Numbered from the stretch's first letter, positions 1-8,324 are shown. The stretch is DNA of 64,000 nt from a virus (IMGVR_UViG_3300048592_001371:59554-123553), one strand, 5' to 3'. Translations and numbers: made by a program. Notes: generated by a model from the letters alone, not told the origin.

Positions 1-2
1 AC

Positions 3-248
3 GAGGAGCTCAGGAAGTCACACTTTGAGACATCTTGTCCTATGCTGTATGCTGAGTCCGAGGACAAAGGACTGAGTCTAAACGTCGTAGCAAAAACAGT
101 GATGGTAGCATACGAAGAACAAATGTCTCGCTTGAAGAAAACGGAGATCATGCGAATGGCGATAACGAACAAAATCGCCAATGCCGAGACAGAGGAACAA
201 GTTCGGGCTCTGTTGAAGGACGTCAAACTCTATTTCTACACGAGATGA
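3..248 (+). CDS. Unknown protein, 5'-truncated at window edge
   Basis: The frame is open to the left edge, so the gene probably begins outside the window; the first internal ATG is at 42. The visible 80 or so residues are helical-looking and charged, with no recognised motif. Its stop overlaps the start of the next gene as ATGA, which suggests translational coupling to the PP-loop, decarboxylase and APS kinase genes that follow. I cannot assign a function. Confidence 0.6.
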   Translation, partial: EELRKSHFETSCPMLYAESEDKGLSLNVVAKTVMVAYEEQMSRLKKTEIMRMAITNKIANAETEEQVRALLKDVKLYFYTR

Positions 249-1252
249 AACTCCTCAGCTACCACAACAATCCGATGTTCAAGAACAGGACGTTGAATAC
301 ATTCTTCAACGTGCTCAACGTCGAGGCACCTATGTCTAGGTGTTCTTACCAAGGATGCAATGTCCTACCTGTTCATCACTTGTTGCCTCCAATGTCGGAG
401 TATGCAATACGTGTCGTTTCGCAGCCGGGTGCCGAGCTGGAGACGATAGTCGAAGCAAGGGTGCGCGAGCTGGTCAACGAAGCACGCCAATTTGATCTGC
501 CAATTCACCTCAAGTACTCTGGTGGTTTGGACAGCCTGCTCGTGCTGCTCATGTTACATAGGTGTGACGCGGATTTCGTTGTCTATCTGACTCCCGATTC
601 CATCAAAGAGAACCAAGACGTATTCAAGAGATATGTCTCGAACCGAGATTTCAAACACGTCAATTGTCCTAGTCTGTTCGACGGACTGATAATTTCAGGA
701 GACGGGGCCGATGCTCTGTTCATAGACATGCTGGCAACAAGCGTAGTTTCCAAACACGGAGAGACGTCCTTGGATTGGAAATGGGAAGAAGGCTTTGTGA
801 AAGGCATGTACGGAACGGAACAAGAGAACAACGAAGTGCTCGAATTGCTCTTTCCCGCTCTCGACGAATGTCCTTGGGAGGTAGAGACAGTTCGGGACTT
901 CTTCGCTTGGACTGGCCTAGCGATCTTCTACCAGCACGAGACGTATCGTTGGCTTCCGACCATGCCTAATCCGGCAGAGAATTTCGCGCGCTTCCGACCG
1001 TTCTTTCCAACGAAGGATTTCGTCGAATGGTCTTTGGGACAGGAAACGAAGGCCAAGTTTCCGAGCTTCACCGATTACAAACCGGCATTTAGGAAGCTGT
1101 GCGAAAAGCTAACGGGTCTTGACTTTTCCTACATGCGGAAAGACTTTTCGCTGTGGAAGACCGTAGCAGGTAATCGTCTGCATCCCGGTGTCAAAGATGA
1201 TCTCTCGATTGCAACTATCGAAGAAATAGAACAGGCCGCTATCTATCCATGA
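245..1252 (+). CDS. Asparagine synthetase-like PP-loop ATP pyrophosphatase domain protein
   Basis: A 335-residue protein carrying the PP-loop signature SGGLDS at residues 92-97 and a second conserved element, SGDGADALF, at 151-159. In asparagine synthetase B-type C-terminal domains the same pair (SGGLDS, then GDGADELF) binds ATP and adenylates a carboxylate. The N-terminal 85 residues do not look like the class II glutamine amidotransferase domain of AsnB: there is no catalytic Cys at position 2. It would therefore use ammonia, or activate another substrate. The gene overlaps its neighbours by 4 nt on both sides (ATGA) and precedes a PLP decarboxylase and an APS kinase, suggesting one small-molecule pathway. 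QueC was considered, but the C-terminal zinc cysteines are missing and the second motif is AsnB-like. Confidence 0.75.
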   Translation: MKLLSYHNNPMFKNRTLNTFFNVLNVEAPMSRCSYQGCNVLPVHHLLPPMSEYAIRVVSQPGAELETIVEARVRELVNEARQFDLPIHLKYSGGLDSLLVLLMLHRCDADFVVYLTPDSIKENQDVFKRYVSNRDFKHVNCPSLFDGLIISGDGADALFIDMLATSVVSKHGETSLDWKWEEGFVKGMYGTEQENNEVLELLFPALDECPWEVETVRDFFAWTGLAIFYQHETYRWLPTMPNPAENFARFRPFFPTKDFVEWSLGQETKAKFPSFTDYKPAFRKLCEKLTGLDFSYMRKDFSLWKTVAGNRLHPGVKDDLSIATIEEIEQAAIYP

Positions 1253-2355
1253 CCGCAAATCTTCTCGATATGTACAAGCCCTTCGTCGAGGACTATCAAG
1301 GACCGTGTCTTGTCATCGACCGGGCCTCGATTTTCGAGCGCATAAAACGCTTCCTTCGCGCGGTGCCGAACGTCCTCCCGTATTATGCAATGAAGGCGAA
1401 CCCGCATCCCGGTGTTCTACAGACGGTTTCGGACGCGGGTATAAACTTTGACGTTGCCTCGGCAGACGAGATTCTCTTGCTGGAGCGTACTGGTCTGAAC
1501 GTGCGTCATGTGCTGTTCAGCAATCCTGTCAAGAAACCAAGCGACATCGCTTACGCAGCTTGGAATGGCATTCAGAACTATGCAATAGATAGCCAAGAGG
1601 AAATGTTCAAGATACTGTCTATCGTGCCGCACGCCAAGATGTACGTTCGTTTGTCTTTGCCACCCAGCACCGCGGATTCCCCACTCAATGACAAATTCGG
1701 TATTGACTTGTATGAGCTAGAAGGCCTGCTCCGGATAGCTAAAACGGTCAAGGCGGACATCTGTGGAGTAACATTCCACGTTGGCTCTCAATGTCGCTAT
1801 CTCGACAGTTGGGGAGACGCTATAGGAATTGCTCTCAAAGCCGGCGAGATGCTTCTGCGCGAAGGCTTTCGGTTCGAGTTGCTCAACCTGGGTGGCGGCT
1901 TTCCCGTTTCCTACACGCGTCCAATACCTGAGATCGAAGACATTGGTCTGGTGCTGGATAGGCTGTTGCAAGATCTGCCGAAAGAAACACGAGTGGTTGC
2001 CGAGCCGGGACGACACCTGGTTGCGGAATCAGGCATGCTGATCTGCCAAGTAATAGCAACCTCTACGAGGAAGGGTACTCGTTGGGCCTACTTGGATGTC
2101 GGTACATACAACGGATTGGTAGAAACGATCCAAGGCGTTGAGTGTAATTTCTGCTATACGCAAGAAGGCGACACGGATCTTTGGAATGTAGCGGGTCCAA
2201 CGTGTGATTCAAACGACATCATGTCTAAGAGGGTCCGTCTACCCCGGAATCTGGCAACTGGAGATTTTCTCTATGTGCCGAATGCCGGGGCCTATTCGGT
2301 AGCCAGTGCAAGTACATTCTGCGGAGCACACATTCCGGAGGTTATCCTATTGTGA
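1249..2355 (+). CDS. PLP-dependent ornithine/diaminopimelate/arginine decarboxylase family (fold type III)
   Basis: A 368-residue protein with the full set of alanine-racemase-fold decarboxylase motifs. The PLP lysine is K49 in YYAMKANP. These follow: FHVGSQ near residue 178, the glycine-rich phosphate loop NLGGGFP near 223, EPGRHLV near 256, the Cys-Asp active-site element GPTCDSNDI near 316-324, and NAGAYS near 346. Family members decarboxylate ornithine, lysine, arginine, meso-diaminopimelate or carboxynorspermidine, and sequence inspection does not fix the substrate. The length fits a complete enzyme. It is coupled by 4-nt overlaps to the AsnB-like gene before it and the APS kinase after it. 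A polyamine or amine product feeding host metabolism or a phage modification is possible. Confidence 0.88.
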   Translation: MTANLLDMYKPFVEDYQGPCLVIDRASIFERIKRFLRAVPNVLPYYAMKANPHPGVLQTVSDAGINFDVASADEILLLERTGLNVRHVLFSNPVKKPSDIAYAAWNGIQNYAIDSQEEMFKILSIVPHAKMYVRLSLPPSTADSPLNDKFGIDLYELEGLLRIAKTVKADICGVTFHVGSQCRYLDSWGDAIGIALKAGEMLLREGFRFELLNLGGGFPVSYTRPIPEIEDIGLVLDRLLQDLPKETRVVAEPGRHLVAESGMLICQVIATSTRKGTRWAYLDVGTYNGLVETIQGVECNFCYTQEGDTDLWNVAGPTCDSNDIMSKRVRLPRNLATGDFLYVPNAGAYSVASASTFCGAHIPEVILL

Positions 2356-2876
2356 ATCATGGACGCGTACTGTGGCTGACAGGTTTGAGTGGGTCGGGCA
2401 AGACCACTCTGGCTTGGGCACTTGACGAATTCCTACAACGCAAAGGAATTGCTACTTCTGTCATCGACGGAGACGAGATACGCAAAACCCTGTGTAAGGA
2501 TCTGGGGTATACGGCGGAGGACAGAACAGAGAACCAGCGGCGCATCGCAGGACTGGCGAGAAAACAAGCCGATCTCGACCTCACAGTAATCGTGGCCACC
2601 ATCAGCCCGAGATTCAAACATCGGGTACTGGCCGAAGAGATAATCCACCCGATCGACTTCTACGAAATCTACCTAGCCACTCCCCTCGAAGAATGCGAGA
2701 GGCGCGATCCGAAAGGGATGTACGCCAAAGCCAGAAGAGGGGAGATCAGTGCCTTCACCGGAGTTACCGATCCGTATGAGGAACCCGAACACCCCGATGT
2801 GAAAATCCCTCCGTCTTTCTCCCTCCGAGAAGCACTTCAAGCAATCGAACGGTCTGTCCGTTTCACGATTCTCTAG
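2352..2876 (+). CDS. cysC: Adenylylsulfate (APS) kinase
   Basis: A 174-residue protein that starts with GTG overlapping the previous stop (GTGA). The Walker A motif GLSGSGKT is at residues 11-18. It is followed by the APS kinase elements DGDEIRKTL, GYTAEDRTENQRR, an ISP motif (ATISPRFKHR) and the C-terminal KGMYAKARRGEISAFTG, then DPYEEPEHPDV. This is the arrangement of CysC, which phosphorylates adenosine 5'-phosphosulfate to PAPS. Length is close to stand-alone family members. It is the last gene of a coupled operon ending at a terminator-like hairpin. In a phage the product could serve sulfation or sulfur assimilation, or the kinase may have been recruited to another hydroxyl substrate. 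Confidence 0.9.
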   Translation: MNHGRVLWLTGLSGSGKTTLAWALDEFLQRKGIATSVIDGDEIRKTLCKDLGYTAEDRTENQRRIAGLARKQADLDLTVIVATISPRFKHRVLAEEIIHPIDFYEIYLATPLEECERRDPKGMYAKARRGEISAFTGVTDPYEEPEHPDVKIPPSFSLREALQAIERSVRFTIL

Positions 2877-2947
2877 TCTCTCACTAATTTCCCTTTGCGT
2901 TGCATTGAGTCTCCATTCACCACCCCTCCTCCTCTTGGTGTGGTTTT

Positions 2948-2984
2948 AAGGCCGGCCGGACTTTGTCTTACCGGCCTTCTTTCT
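2948..2984 (+). terminator. Rho-independent terminator after the cysC operon
   Basis: Inverted repeat AAGGCCGG (2948-2955) and CCGGCCTT (2971-2978) around a 15-nt loop, followed by a pyrimidine tail CTTTCT. It lies about 70 nt past the APS kinase stop and before the spanin genes. The tail is not a pure T run, so strength is uncertain. The 2877-3052 gap otherwise shows only a pyrimidine-rich stretch and a TTTAAG-containing AT segment at about 3004-3012. Confidence 0.7.
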
Positions 2985-3052
2985 GCTGTCCGTTCCGGAA
3001 CAATAATTTAAGACTGTAGAGCAAAATCCCATTTTTGGTAGAAAGGACCGAT

Positions 3053-3448
3053 ATGCTCAAGGGTATACTCGAGACACTAACGCCGCCCCAAGTGAAGATA
3101 GCTATCTTCGGGTTGCTGTCTTTGGCAATGATTGGCCTGTTGCTTGGCGTGTACTTCTACGGACGACACGACGGAGCAGCGGCCAACGAAGTGAAGTGGC
3201 AGAAATGGCAAGCGGAATACTTCGAAGAACTGAAGGAGAAGATCGAAGGTGTGCAAAAGTACGCTTCCGAACAAACGGCCGAAGTCAAGAAGGGAACCGC
3301 GTCCACGAACGCACGAGTGAATACCGTGCTTGAAGAAATTCGCAAGAAGGGACCGACGGTAATCTACGACGCGGAGAAAAAGGCCTGCGAATTCAAACCC
3401 GGGTTTCAGTTGAACTGGTCAACCATCAATAAGGAGGCCAACAAATGA
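3053..3448 (+). CDS. i-spanin (Rz-like inner-membrane spanin)
   Basis: A 131-residue protein. I chose the ATG at 3053 because AGAAAGGA sits just upstream; a longer TTG-initiated frame has no such site. One N-terminal transmembrane segment spans about residues 15-36, followed by a charged, alpha-helical periplasmic region with coiled-coil character rich in Glu/Lys. This N-in, C-out layout is typical of Rz proteins. The stop overlaps (ATGA) a lipoprotein gene of o-spanin type, the usual Rz/Rz1 pairing. Together they would fuse inner and outer membranes in the last step of lysis of a Gram-negative host. Confidence 0.8.
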   Translation: MLKGILETLTPPQVKIAIFGLLSLAMIGLLLGVYFYGRHDGAAANEVKWQKWQAEYFEELKEKIEGVQKYASEQTAEVKKGTASTNARVNTVLEEIRKKGPTVIYDAEKKACEFKPGFQLNWSTINKEANK

Positions 3449-3708
3449 GACTCCTCGGAATAGTCCTTGTGCTGTCTTTGACGGCCTGTGGTGGTAATCC
3501 TCTGAAAGATTTGGGTAGTGGCGCTATCGAGATAGACAGCTACCTACTGGAAGAGTGTCCAGCCCTCGAAGAAACTGTTGTCATCAAGGACGAGACCCAG
3601 CTGTGGGAAGTGAAGGTACGAGAAACCAAACAGTATGCGGAGTGCAGAAAGAAGCAGAAAGGTTTGGCGAACGTAGTGAAGAAGGCTTTCAACCTCGAAA
3701 AGAAGTAA
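3445..3708 (+). CDS. o-spanin (Rz1-like outer-membrane lipoprotein)
   Basis: An 87-residue protein with a short type II signal peptide and lipobox LTAC, placing the lipidated cysteine at residue 15. The mature protein is about 73 residues and charged, with two further cysteines. It overlaps the end of the i-spanin gene by 4 nt. It is the expected outer-membrane partner that contacts the i-spanin periplasmic domain. Identification rests on the lipobox, size and position, since spanin sequences themselves are poorly conserved. Confidence 0.8.
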   Translation: MRLLGIVLVLSLTACGGNPLKDLGSGAIEIDSYLLEECPALEETVVIKDETQLWEVKVRETKQYAECRKKQKGLANVVKKAFNLEKK

Positions 3709-3718
3709 CGGAGGCTAA

Positions 3719-4084
3719 GTGGAAACGCCACATATCGACATCACCAAGAACGCAACGTGGTTGCGTTCTTTCTCATTAACGGACAACCTCGGAAGACCTT
3801 TCGGTAACTCCAATTGGGACTTGTCCTTCGCACTTCTCGATTCGCGCGATCCGAACGTGGTCTTGCTTGCTGTTGACAAGGCCTCCGGTCGTTGCTGGTG
3901 GGACGGACAAAACACCGTGATGGTCTCGCTACCGGATGAAGTGACGAATGCGCTTCAGGTCCCTCAGGCGAGATTCTACCTCAAAGTGATTTCCAACGAT
4001 CCTGTGATCGACCCTACCGGGTACGGAAGAATCGTCTGTAATGGCGTCCTTAACATCAACCCAGCGGCTCCAGCGCCGCATTAA
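3719..4084 (+). CDS. Unknown, probable virion/tail-associated protein
   Basis: A 121-residue protein starting at GTG 3719, preceded by GGAGG at a short spacing. The composition suggests a beta-rich fold (alternating hydrophobic residues, aromatic-Asn-Pro turns), with no signal peptide or catalytic motif. It lies between the spanins and a Gly/Ser-rich structural protein in the tail-fibre region and reads in the same operon. I do not recognise the family. Confidence 0.7.
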   Translation: METPHIDITKNATWLRSFSLTDNLGRPFGNSNWDLSFALLDSRDPNVVLLAVDKASGRCWWDGQNTVMVSLPDEVTNALQVPQARFYLKVISNDPVIDPTGYGRIVCNGVLNINPAAPAPH

Positions 4085-4096
4085 CGGAGAGAAAGA

Positions 4097-4930
4097 ATGG
4101 GAACAGTCTACGCACCCGATCCTTTGATTAACGTGTCGCTGGGCTTTGGCGGCGGAGGAAGCGGAAGTGGTAGTGGCAGCTGTGGCTGCTCTTCCTCTTC
4201 GATCTACGCTCTGTGCCCGGCCAACGCGGGGAACGGTCTCGCCAATAACCCTCCAGGAGTCAATCCTATGCAAGCTGCTGCAATCGTCTATGTGCCGGCG
4301 TTCAAAGCCGTGGCCATGGGAACCAATGGTGTTACGTTGGCGGACAATACAAATCCGGCACACCGTGATGTTGTCCTCGGCCTGTCAGACAACAACTATA
4401 CGCCGGGCGCGATGGTGAACATCTTCCACGGTGGTCCCATCACCAATCCGATCCCCGGTGTGGGTGGCTGGAACTGGGTCGTGAACGATCCGATCTGGCT
4501 GCAAGCCAACGGCGATCTGGCCCAGACTCTTCCGCCAAGCGGCTTCCTACAGAAGATGGGCTTCGCTCTGTCTTCCAATACGATGATGATTCGACTTGGA
4601 GACAGCGAAAGCGTTCCGACAGTCGTGGCATACCCGTATGCAGCTACGATCAACTTTGATTGCCGCGCCGCTGACGTGGGTGACATCACACTCACGGGCC
4701 CCGCTACTCTCAACTTCACAGGTGGCGAAGACGGTCAAGAAGTGTATGTCCGAGCCACGCAGGACGCCGTTGGCAGTCAAGTCCTCACATGGGGCGCTAT
4801 GGTTGCATTCCCGGGTGGCATTCCTCCTGGCCAGACAGCAACTGCTCTGCGTACAGACGTCTATCGTCTGCAGTACAACGCTGCCCTTACCAAGTATGTC
4901 GTGATCGACGCCGACCTCGACCTGGCCTAA
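4097..4930 (+). CDS. Probable tail/virion structural protein with Gly-Ser linker
   Basis: A 277-residue protein preceded by GGAGAG. After about 17 residues comes a low-complexity Gly/Ser/Cys linker (residues about 18-34), then a long beta-rich body dominated by Gly, Asn, Thr and Pro, as in phage adhesin or fibre-accessory proteins. No enzyme motif is visible. The position among tail-fibre genes supports a virion role. A more exact role, such as fibre or decoration, cannot be read from the sequence. Confidence 0.65.
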   Translation: MGTVYAPDPLINVSLGFGGGGSGSGSGSCGCSSSSIYALCPANAGNGLANNPPGVNPMQAAAIVYVPAFKAVAMGTNGVTLADNTNPAHRDVVLGLSDNNYTPGAMVNIFHGGPITNPIPGVGGWNWVVNDPIWLQANGDLAQTLPPSGFLQKMGFALSSNTMMIRLGDSESVPTVVAYPYAATINFDCRAADVGDITLTGPATLNFTGGEDGQEVYVRATQDAVGSQVLTWGAMVAFPGGIPPGQTATALRTDVYRLQYNAALTKYVVIDADLDLA

Positions 4931-4931
4931 G

Positions 4932-5375
4932 ATGGAACTGAAACTTACCAGATTAACCTTTACGGACAAGAGTACCATCAGCGAGTTGTCGGTTGATGGG
5001 AAATATCAGTGCTACGTGCTGGAGGACGTTGTCCGTGAGGGTCCTAAGGTGTACGGCCAAACAGCTATCCCGTATGGCCGTTACAAGATCGACGTTACGT
5101 ACTCGAATCGGTTCAAGCGCGATCTTCCTTTGCTGCTCGAAGTTCCCAATTTCGAGGGTATTCGAATCCATCCAGGAAACTCTCCGCAGAACACGGAAGG
5201 TTGTTTGCTTCCAGGTAGGACAAGTGGCCTAAATTGGGTAGGTGAAAGCCGGGCTGCCTTCAATGAACTGTTCGACAAAATAGATCGAGCGGTCGAGAAC
5301 GACGAGGAAGTGTGGATTACCGTAGTAGACGGTCGAGAAGTGAACGATCCTTCTGCTGAATCAAACTTTGCGTAA
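4932..5375 (+). CDS. DUF5675 family protein
   Basis: A 147-residue protein matching my memory of DUF5675: an N-terminal LTRLTFTDKSTISEL strand pair, the LEDVVRE segment, TAIPYGRYKI, then FEGIRIHPGNSPQNTEGCLL with conserved His, Asn and Cys. The GIRIHPGN...TEGC pattern recalls L,D-transpeptidase-type active sites (H...GC), so a peptidoglycan-related role near the lysis genes is possible but unproven. It is immediately downstream of a structural gene, 1 nt from its stop. Confidence 0.75.
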   Translation: MELKLTRLTFTDKSTISELSVDGKYQCYVLEDVVREGPKVYGQTAIPYGRYKIDVTYSNRFKRDLPLLLEVPNFEGIRIHPGNSPQNTEGCLLPGRTSGLNWVGESRAAFNELFDKIDRAVENDEEVWITVVDGREVNDPSAESNFA

Positions 5376-5384
5376 GGAGCAAAC

Positions 5385-5834
5385 ATGCCAGGACCTATTC
5401 TCCCATCGGATTTCGTGCCTTACGGTTATCCCAAAGGGCCAGATTTTAACCTGCCAAGCAATGGCAGTATGCCTCCCAATAGCGTCCAGCCGTTGCGCGA
5501 TCCGTACCGGGTAGGTCTGACGGCATTCGTCGATAACCTCGTCGAGCAGTATTCGGATGGCTCGCGAGACTATCTCTTCGTACTCAATAGGCAGTCAGTA
5601 CCGGAAGTGGAAGCGTTGATAGTCCTCAGCGCTGTTCCTACGGTCGCCAAATTCACGTTGTCCAATACGGACTTGGTGATGCGTGACCTCGAACTGGTCG
5701 AAGCGTCGTCTCCGGTTGCCAATTGTCTGTGGCAGGACCTTCCCGGTGGTCTGGTAACTCGTTACGAGGTTCCCCGAGGAACGCGGGCTGTTCTGTTGCA
5801 TTACACCGGCTGGGCCAACATCACTCAAGTATAA
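5385..5834 (+). CDS. Unknown, probable tail-region protein
   Basis: A 149-residue protein starting ATG after AAGGAG. The N-terminal 35 residues are Pro/Gly/Asn rich, as in flexible virion attachment segments. The rest is beta-rich and ends in a hydrophobic strand. No catalytic or metal-binding motif is seen. It is flanked by the DUF5675 gene and the topoisomerase IB gene. Confidence 0.65.
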   Translation: MPGPILPSDFVPYGYPKGPDFNLPSNGSMPPNSVQPLRDPYRVGLTAFVDNLVEQYSDGSRDYLFVLNRQSVPEVEALIVLSAVPTVAKFTLSNTDLVMRDLELVEASSPVANCLWQDLPGGLVTRYEVPRGTRAVLLHYTGWANITQV

Positions 5835-5844
5835 GGATTAGGAA

Positions 5845-7521
5845 GTGCCAATCAAAGTCTTGAGACCGCAGAAGCGGCTGGCAATCGAATTCATAGAAGT
5901 GCTGTACGTGACGGCGGCGTACTTCCACAACTATGCAAAGAACGGGGAAGGCACGATCCCGAAGGAACTTGTTCCTAAGGTTCGTCAATGGGCACCAGAA
6001 GCAGTTTCCTTTCTAAGGAAGCATTCTGTTCCCATTCGCAACTTCCAGAAGTGGGTCAACTCGATTGTCAGCGGTACGTACCAGAACGAGGACGGGTTGG
6101 TCGTACTGGCCGATTTCTTCAAAGACCTGCGCAGCGGTTTTCGGAACATCCAGCGTGATCCTGAAGTGACGCACAACGAAATCGCCGTCATGAAAGCCTT
6201 GCGAGGCTGGATAAAGTCGGGTCGTGCAAGCGCCTATCGCAATCTCCAGAAGGGTATTGGCCTGCTCCAGCTCGATCCTTCCATCGTCAGCGTCTTCCGT
6301 ACTGAGTCGGGCTCGCAGGAACCAATTCGGAAACAACTCAAACCCTTGGTCAAGTTGTTCACAGGACGCGAGAACACAAACATGACGCTCGAAGAGCGCA
6401 TGAAGGCCAAGGACAAGAATCGGGACAAGTACCGCGAGTTCTTGAAACTGCGAAAGGCACTTGTCGACGTCTACAACAACGAACTAAGAAACTACGTCCG
6501 AGACAGGAATGGCAAGCCGCAACCGGTCGCCGAAGTGAAACGCCACATGCAATCGAACGGTATCGAGGATCGGTTGCCAGATGGCTTTGCAGGACTGGTG
6601 GACGAACACAGCGTCCTCTATACCTCTGGTGGGAAACCGATCGACGGGTACGTAGATCGTCCTGTCAAGATGAACCCCTCCTACGATCCCGATAAGGACG
6701 ACCAGTACGTTTTCACGGCTGTTACGGACGCAGGTGCGACGCAGCACTTCTACACTACGACGTACCGGGAGCAGAAAAAGACAGAGAAGTACTCCAACGT
6801 CGCCGATCTTATCAACCGCTCAGAAGTCATTCGCAAGAAGTGGTTGAAGGATCTGAAATCGGATGAGGAAACTCGGTACATCCCAGCTGCGATGATGGAG
6901 ATCGTGTATCTCACAGCGCAGCGAATTGGCACTCCGGGCAATAAGGCCGGCGGACAAGCGACCTACGGTCTGTCTACTTTGCTAGTAGGGCACGTCAAGA
7001 AGCGTGGGAACAGCATCCTGTTCGATTACCTAGGAAAAGATGGAGTGCGGCATAAGCACATGATCAAAGCCGAGACGCTGGAAACAAAACGTATCGTGCA
7101 AATCATCACGGAGCTCATGGCCGGCAAGAAACGTGCCGATCCCTTGTTCACTACCGGGACGCGCGATTACAATGCTCGGATGATCAATTCGTACTTCCGT
7201 CGTTTAGCGGGAAGCAAGGTACATATCCACAACATCCGTCACATGCGCGGTACAAAACTGGCTTCCGAAATTCTGGAGAACTCACCATTACTGTCACGCA
7301 AAGTTGCGGTCCAGCAGACGGAAGCAGAGCGCTGGTTCAAACAAGCCATGACAAAGGTCGGATCCCTCCTGGGACATGTGCGGGGTGTCGGAACTCTACA
7401 AAAGATCACCCCCGGCACTGCGATCAAAAGCTATATCGATCCCGAGCTGTCGCGTGACTTCTTCCGCAAGCTAAACCTGAGGATTCCGAAATGGCTCATG
7501 ACCAAGAACGCAGGGGCGTAA
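5845..7521 (+). CDS. DNA topoisomerase IB (poxvirus/bacterial type)
   Basis: A 558-residue protein starting at GTG 5845, preceded by AAGGATTAGGA. The C-terminal half carries the tyrosine-recombinase-fold catalytic set of type IB topoisomerases: R360 in TAQRIGT, followed by TYGLSTLLVGHV; K398 in FDYLGKDGV; R465 in HNIRHMRGTK (R468 is the alternative); H511 in SLLGHV; and nucleophile Y530 in AIKSYIDP. The spacing and the YGLSTL and SYIDP signatures favour topoisomerase IB over an integrase. The N-terminal ~250 residues are long and charged and do not resemble the short domain of bacterial TopIB. An insertion of about 15 residues separates LGH from the tyrosine segment. It would relax supercoils through a 3'-phosphotyrosine intermediate. 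It sits, oddly, among tail genes. Confidence 0.85.
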   Translation: MPIKVLRPQKRLAIEFIEVLYVTAAYFHNYAKNGEGTIPKELVPKVRQWAPEAVSFLRKHSVPIRNFQKWVNSIVSGTYQNEDGLVVLADFFKDLRSGFRNIQRDPEVTHNEIAVMKALRGWIKSGRASAYRNLQKGIGLLQLDPSIVSVFRTESGSQEPIRKQLKPLVKLFTGRENTNMTLEERMKAKDKNRDKYREFLKLRKALVDVYNNELRNYVRDRNGKPQPVAEVKRHMQSNGIEDRLPDGFAGLVDEHSVLYTSGGKPIDGYVDRPVKMNPSYDPDKDDQYVFTAVTDAGATQHFYTTTYREQKKTEKYSNVADLINRSEVIRKKWLKDLKSDEETRYIPAAMMEIVYLTAQRIGTPGNKAGGQATYGLSTLLVGHVKKRGNSILFDYLGKDGVRHKHMIKAETLETKRIVQIITELMAGKKRADPLFTTGTRDYNARMINSYFRRLAGSKVHIHNIRHMRGTKLASEILENSPLLSRKVAVQQTEAERWFKQAMTKVGSLLGHVRGVGTLQKITPGTAIKSYIDPELSRDFFRKLNLRIPKWLMTKNAGA

Positions 7522-7522
7522 G

Positions 7523-8047
7523 ATGCCGTACAAGATAACGAACCTGACACGCGAACGGCTCACGATCGATCAATTGCGTCTGCTACCTGGTATCGAAGCA
7601 AGCGTTGATGATCTGTCTGACAACCTAACGAGTGCCTGGCACAAGCAGTTGATCTACATCGATCCGCCTCCGGGTTCCGGCGGACCAGCAGTGATGAACG
7701 TGAACGTGGTGAATACGAGTGCCAATCCGGTTCCGATCATCGCGCCCGTCAGTGGACTCGCAATACGTCTGCCGAATGCAACTCCAGATGTGAACTACTT
7801 TGACATCACGACGACACCTACCCAAGTTCTACCGGCAAATGCGAACCGCAAGTCTCTGTTCCTTGAGAACACATCGGGCAACCGGACAGTGTGGCTGGCT
7901 TACTCAAGTGCCGAATGTCTGGTCGATGAGTGTATCAAGCTGCCGCCGAATTACTACTACGAGGTACGGTTGCATGTCCCGACCTTGGAGCTCTGGTTGA
8001 GAACAACGACAGGTACTGCCCGCGTCATCATAGAGGAGGGGACATGA
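7523..8047 (+). CDS. Unknown, probable virion protein
   Basis: A 174-residue protein 1 nt after the topoisomerase stop. The N-terminal 40 residues look like a small helical segment ending at an Asp-rich turn. The C-terminal part is beta-rich, with NRKSLFLENTSGNRTVWLAY resembling small phage virion beta-sandwich proteins. Two cysteines occur near residues 133-138. It lies within the tail-fibre cluster. The family is not recognised with certainty. Confidence 0.65.
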   Translation: MPYKITNLTRERLTIDQLRLLPGIEASVDDLSDNLTSAWHKQLIYIDPPPGSGGPAVMNVNVVNTSANPVPIIAPVSGLAIRLPNATPDVNYFDITTTPTQVLPANANRKSLFLENTSGNRTVWLAYSSAECLVDECIKLPPNYYYEVRLHVPTLELWLRTTTGTARVIIEEGT

Positions 8048-8048
8048 T

Positions 8049-8312
8049 ATGCCGATGGGGCCTATTGACTACTCGGGACTCGGAGGAGACACGAATGGCA
8101 TCTGGGTAGCGCAAGACATGCCCACCGGAGCAACCGATGGAGTGAATACTGTGTTTGTGCTCACAGATTTGCCCAAAACGGACTCCGAAATCATTCGCAA
8201 GAACGGACTGGTTCTTGTTCGGAACTGGGACTACACAATCGTTGGGAATACGCTTACGATCATGACACCGCCTCTCCCGACAGACTACATCACCGCTTCA
8301 TACTTCAAATAG
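8049..8312 (+). CDS. Small protein matching the C-terminal domain of the downstream tail fibre
   Basis: An 87-residue protein. From about residue 25 (PTGATDGVNTVFVL) to its end (ITASYFK) it aligns by eye with the last 66 residues of the fibre at 8325-9647 (PSGTVNGVNVTFVL ... KVRADYWY). Both have the YTI-x-G-x-T-x-TIT/TFT core and a closing D-x-I/V-x-A-x-Y. This is a compact beta domain seen at the ends of phage fibres and virion proteins. Either it is a separate decoration or trimerisation module, or the two arose by duplication. Confidence 0.7.
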   Translation: MPMGPIDYSGLGGDTNGIWVAQDMPTGATDGVNTVFVLTDLPKTDSEIIRKNGLVLVRNWDYTIVGNTLTIMTPPLPTDYITASYFK

Positions 8313-8324
8313 GAGTAAGTAACC

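Noticed and set aside
245-1252. Assignment as QueC (preQ0 synthase), which would complete the deazaguanine pathway
   Set aside because: The SGGLDS motif is shared, but the later SGDGADALF is of asparagine synthetase type and the zinc cysteines of QueC are missing.
3035-3052. Longer TTG-initiated i-spanin start
   Set aside because: The ATG at 3053 has a good ribosome site and gives the usual short N-terminus before the membrane segment.
5845-7521. Assignment as a tyrosine recombinase/integrase, implying a temperate phage
   Set aside because: YGLSTL, the GKDG lysine loop and the SYIDP tyrosine context fit topoisomerase IB; no attachment site or repressor is nearby.
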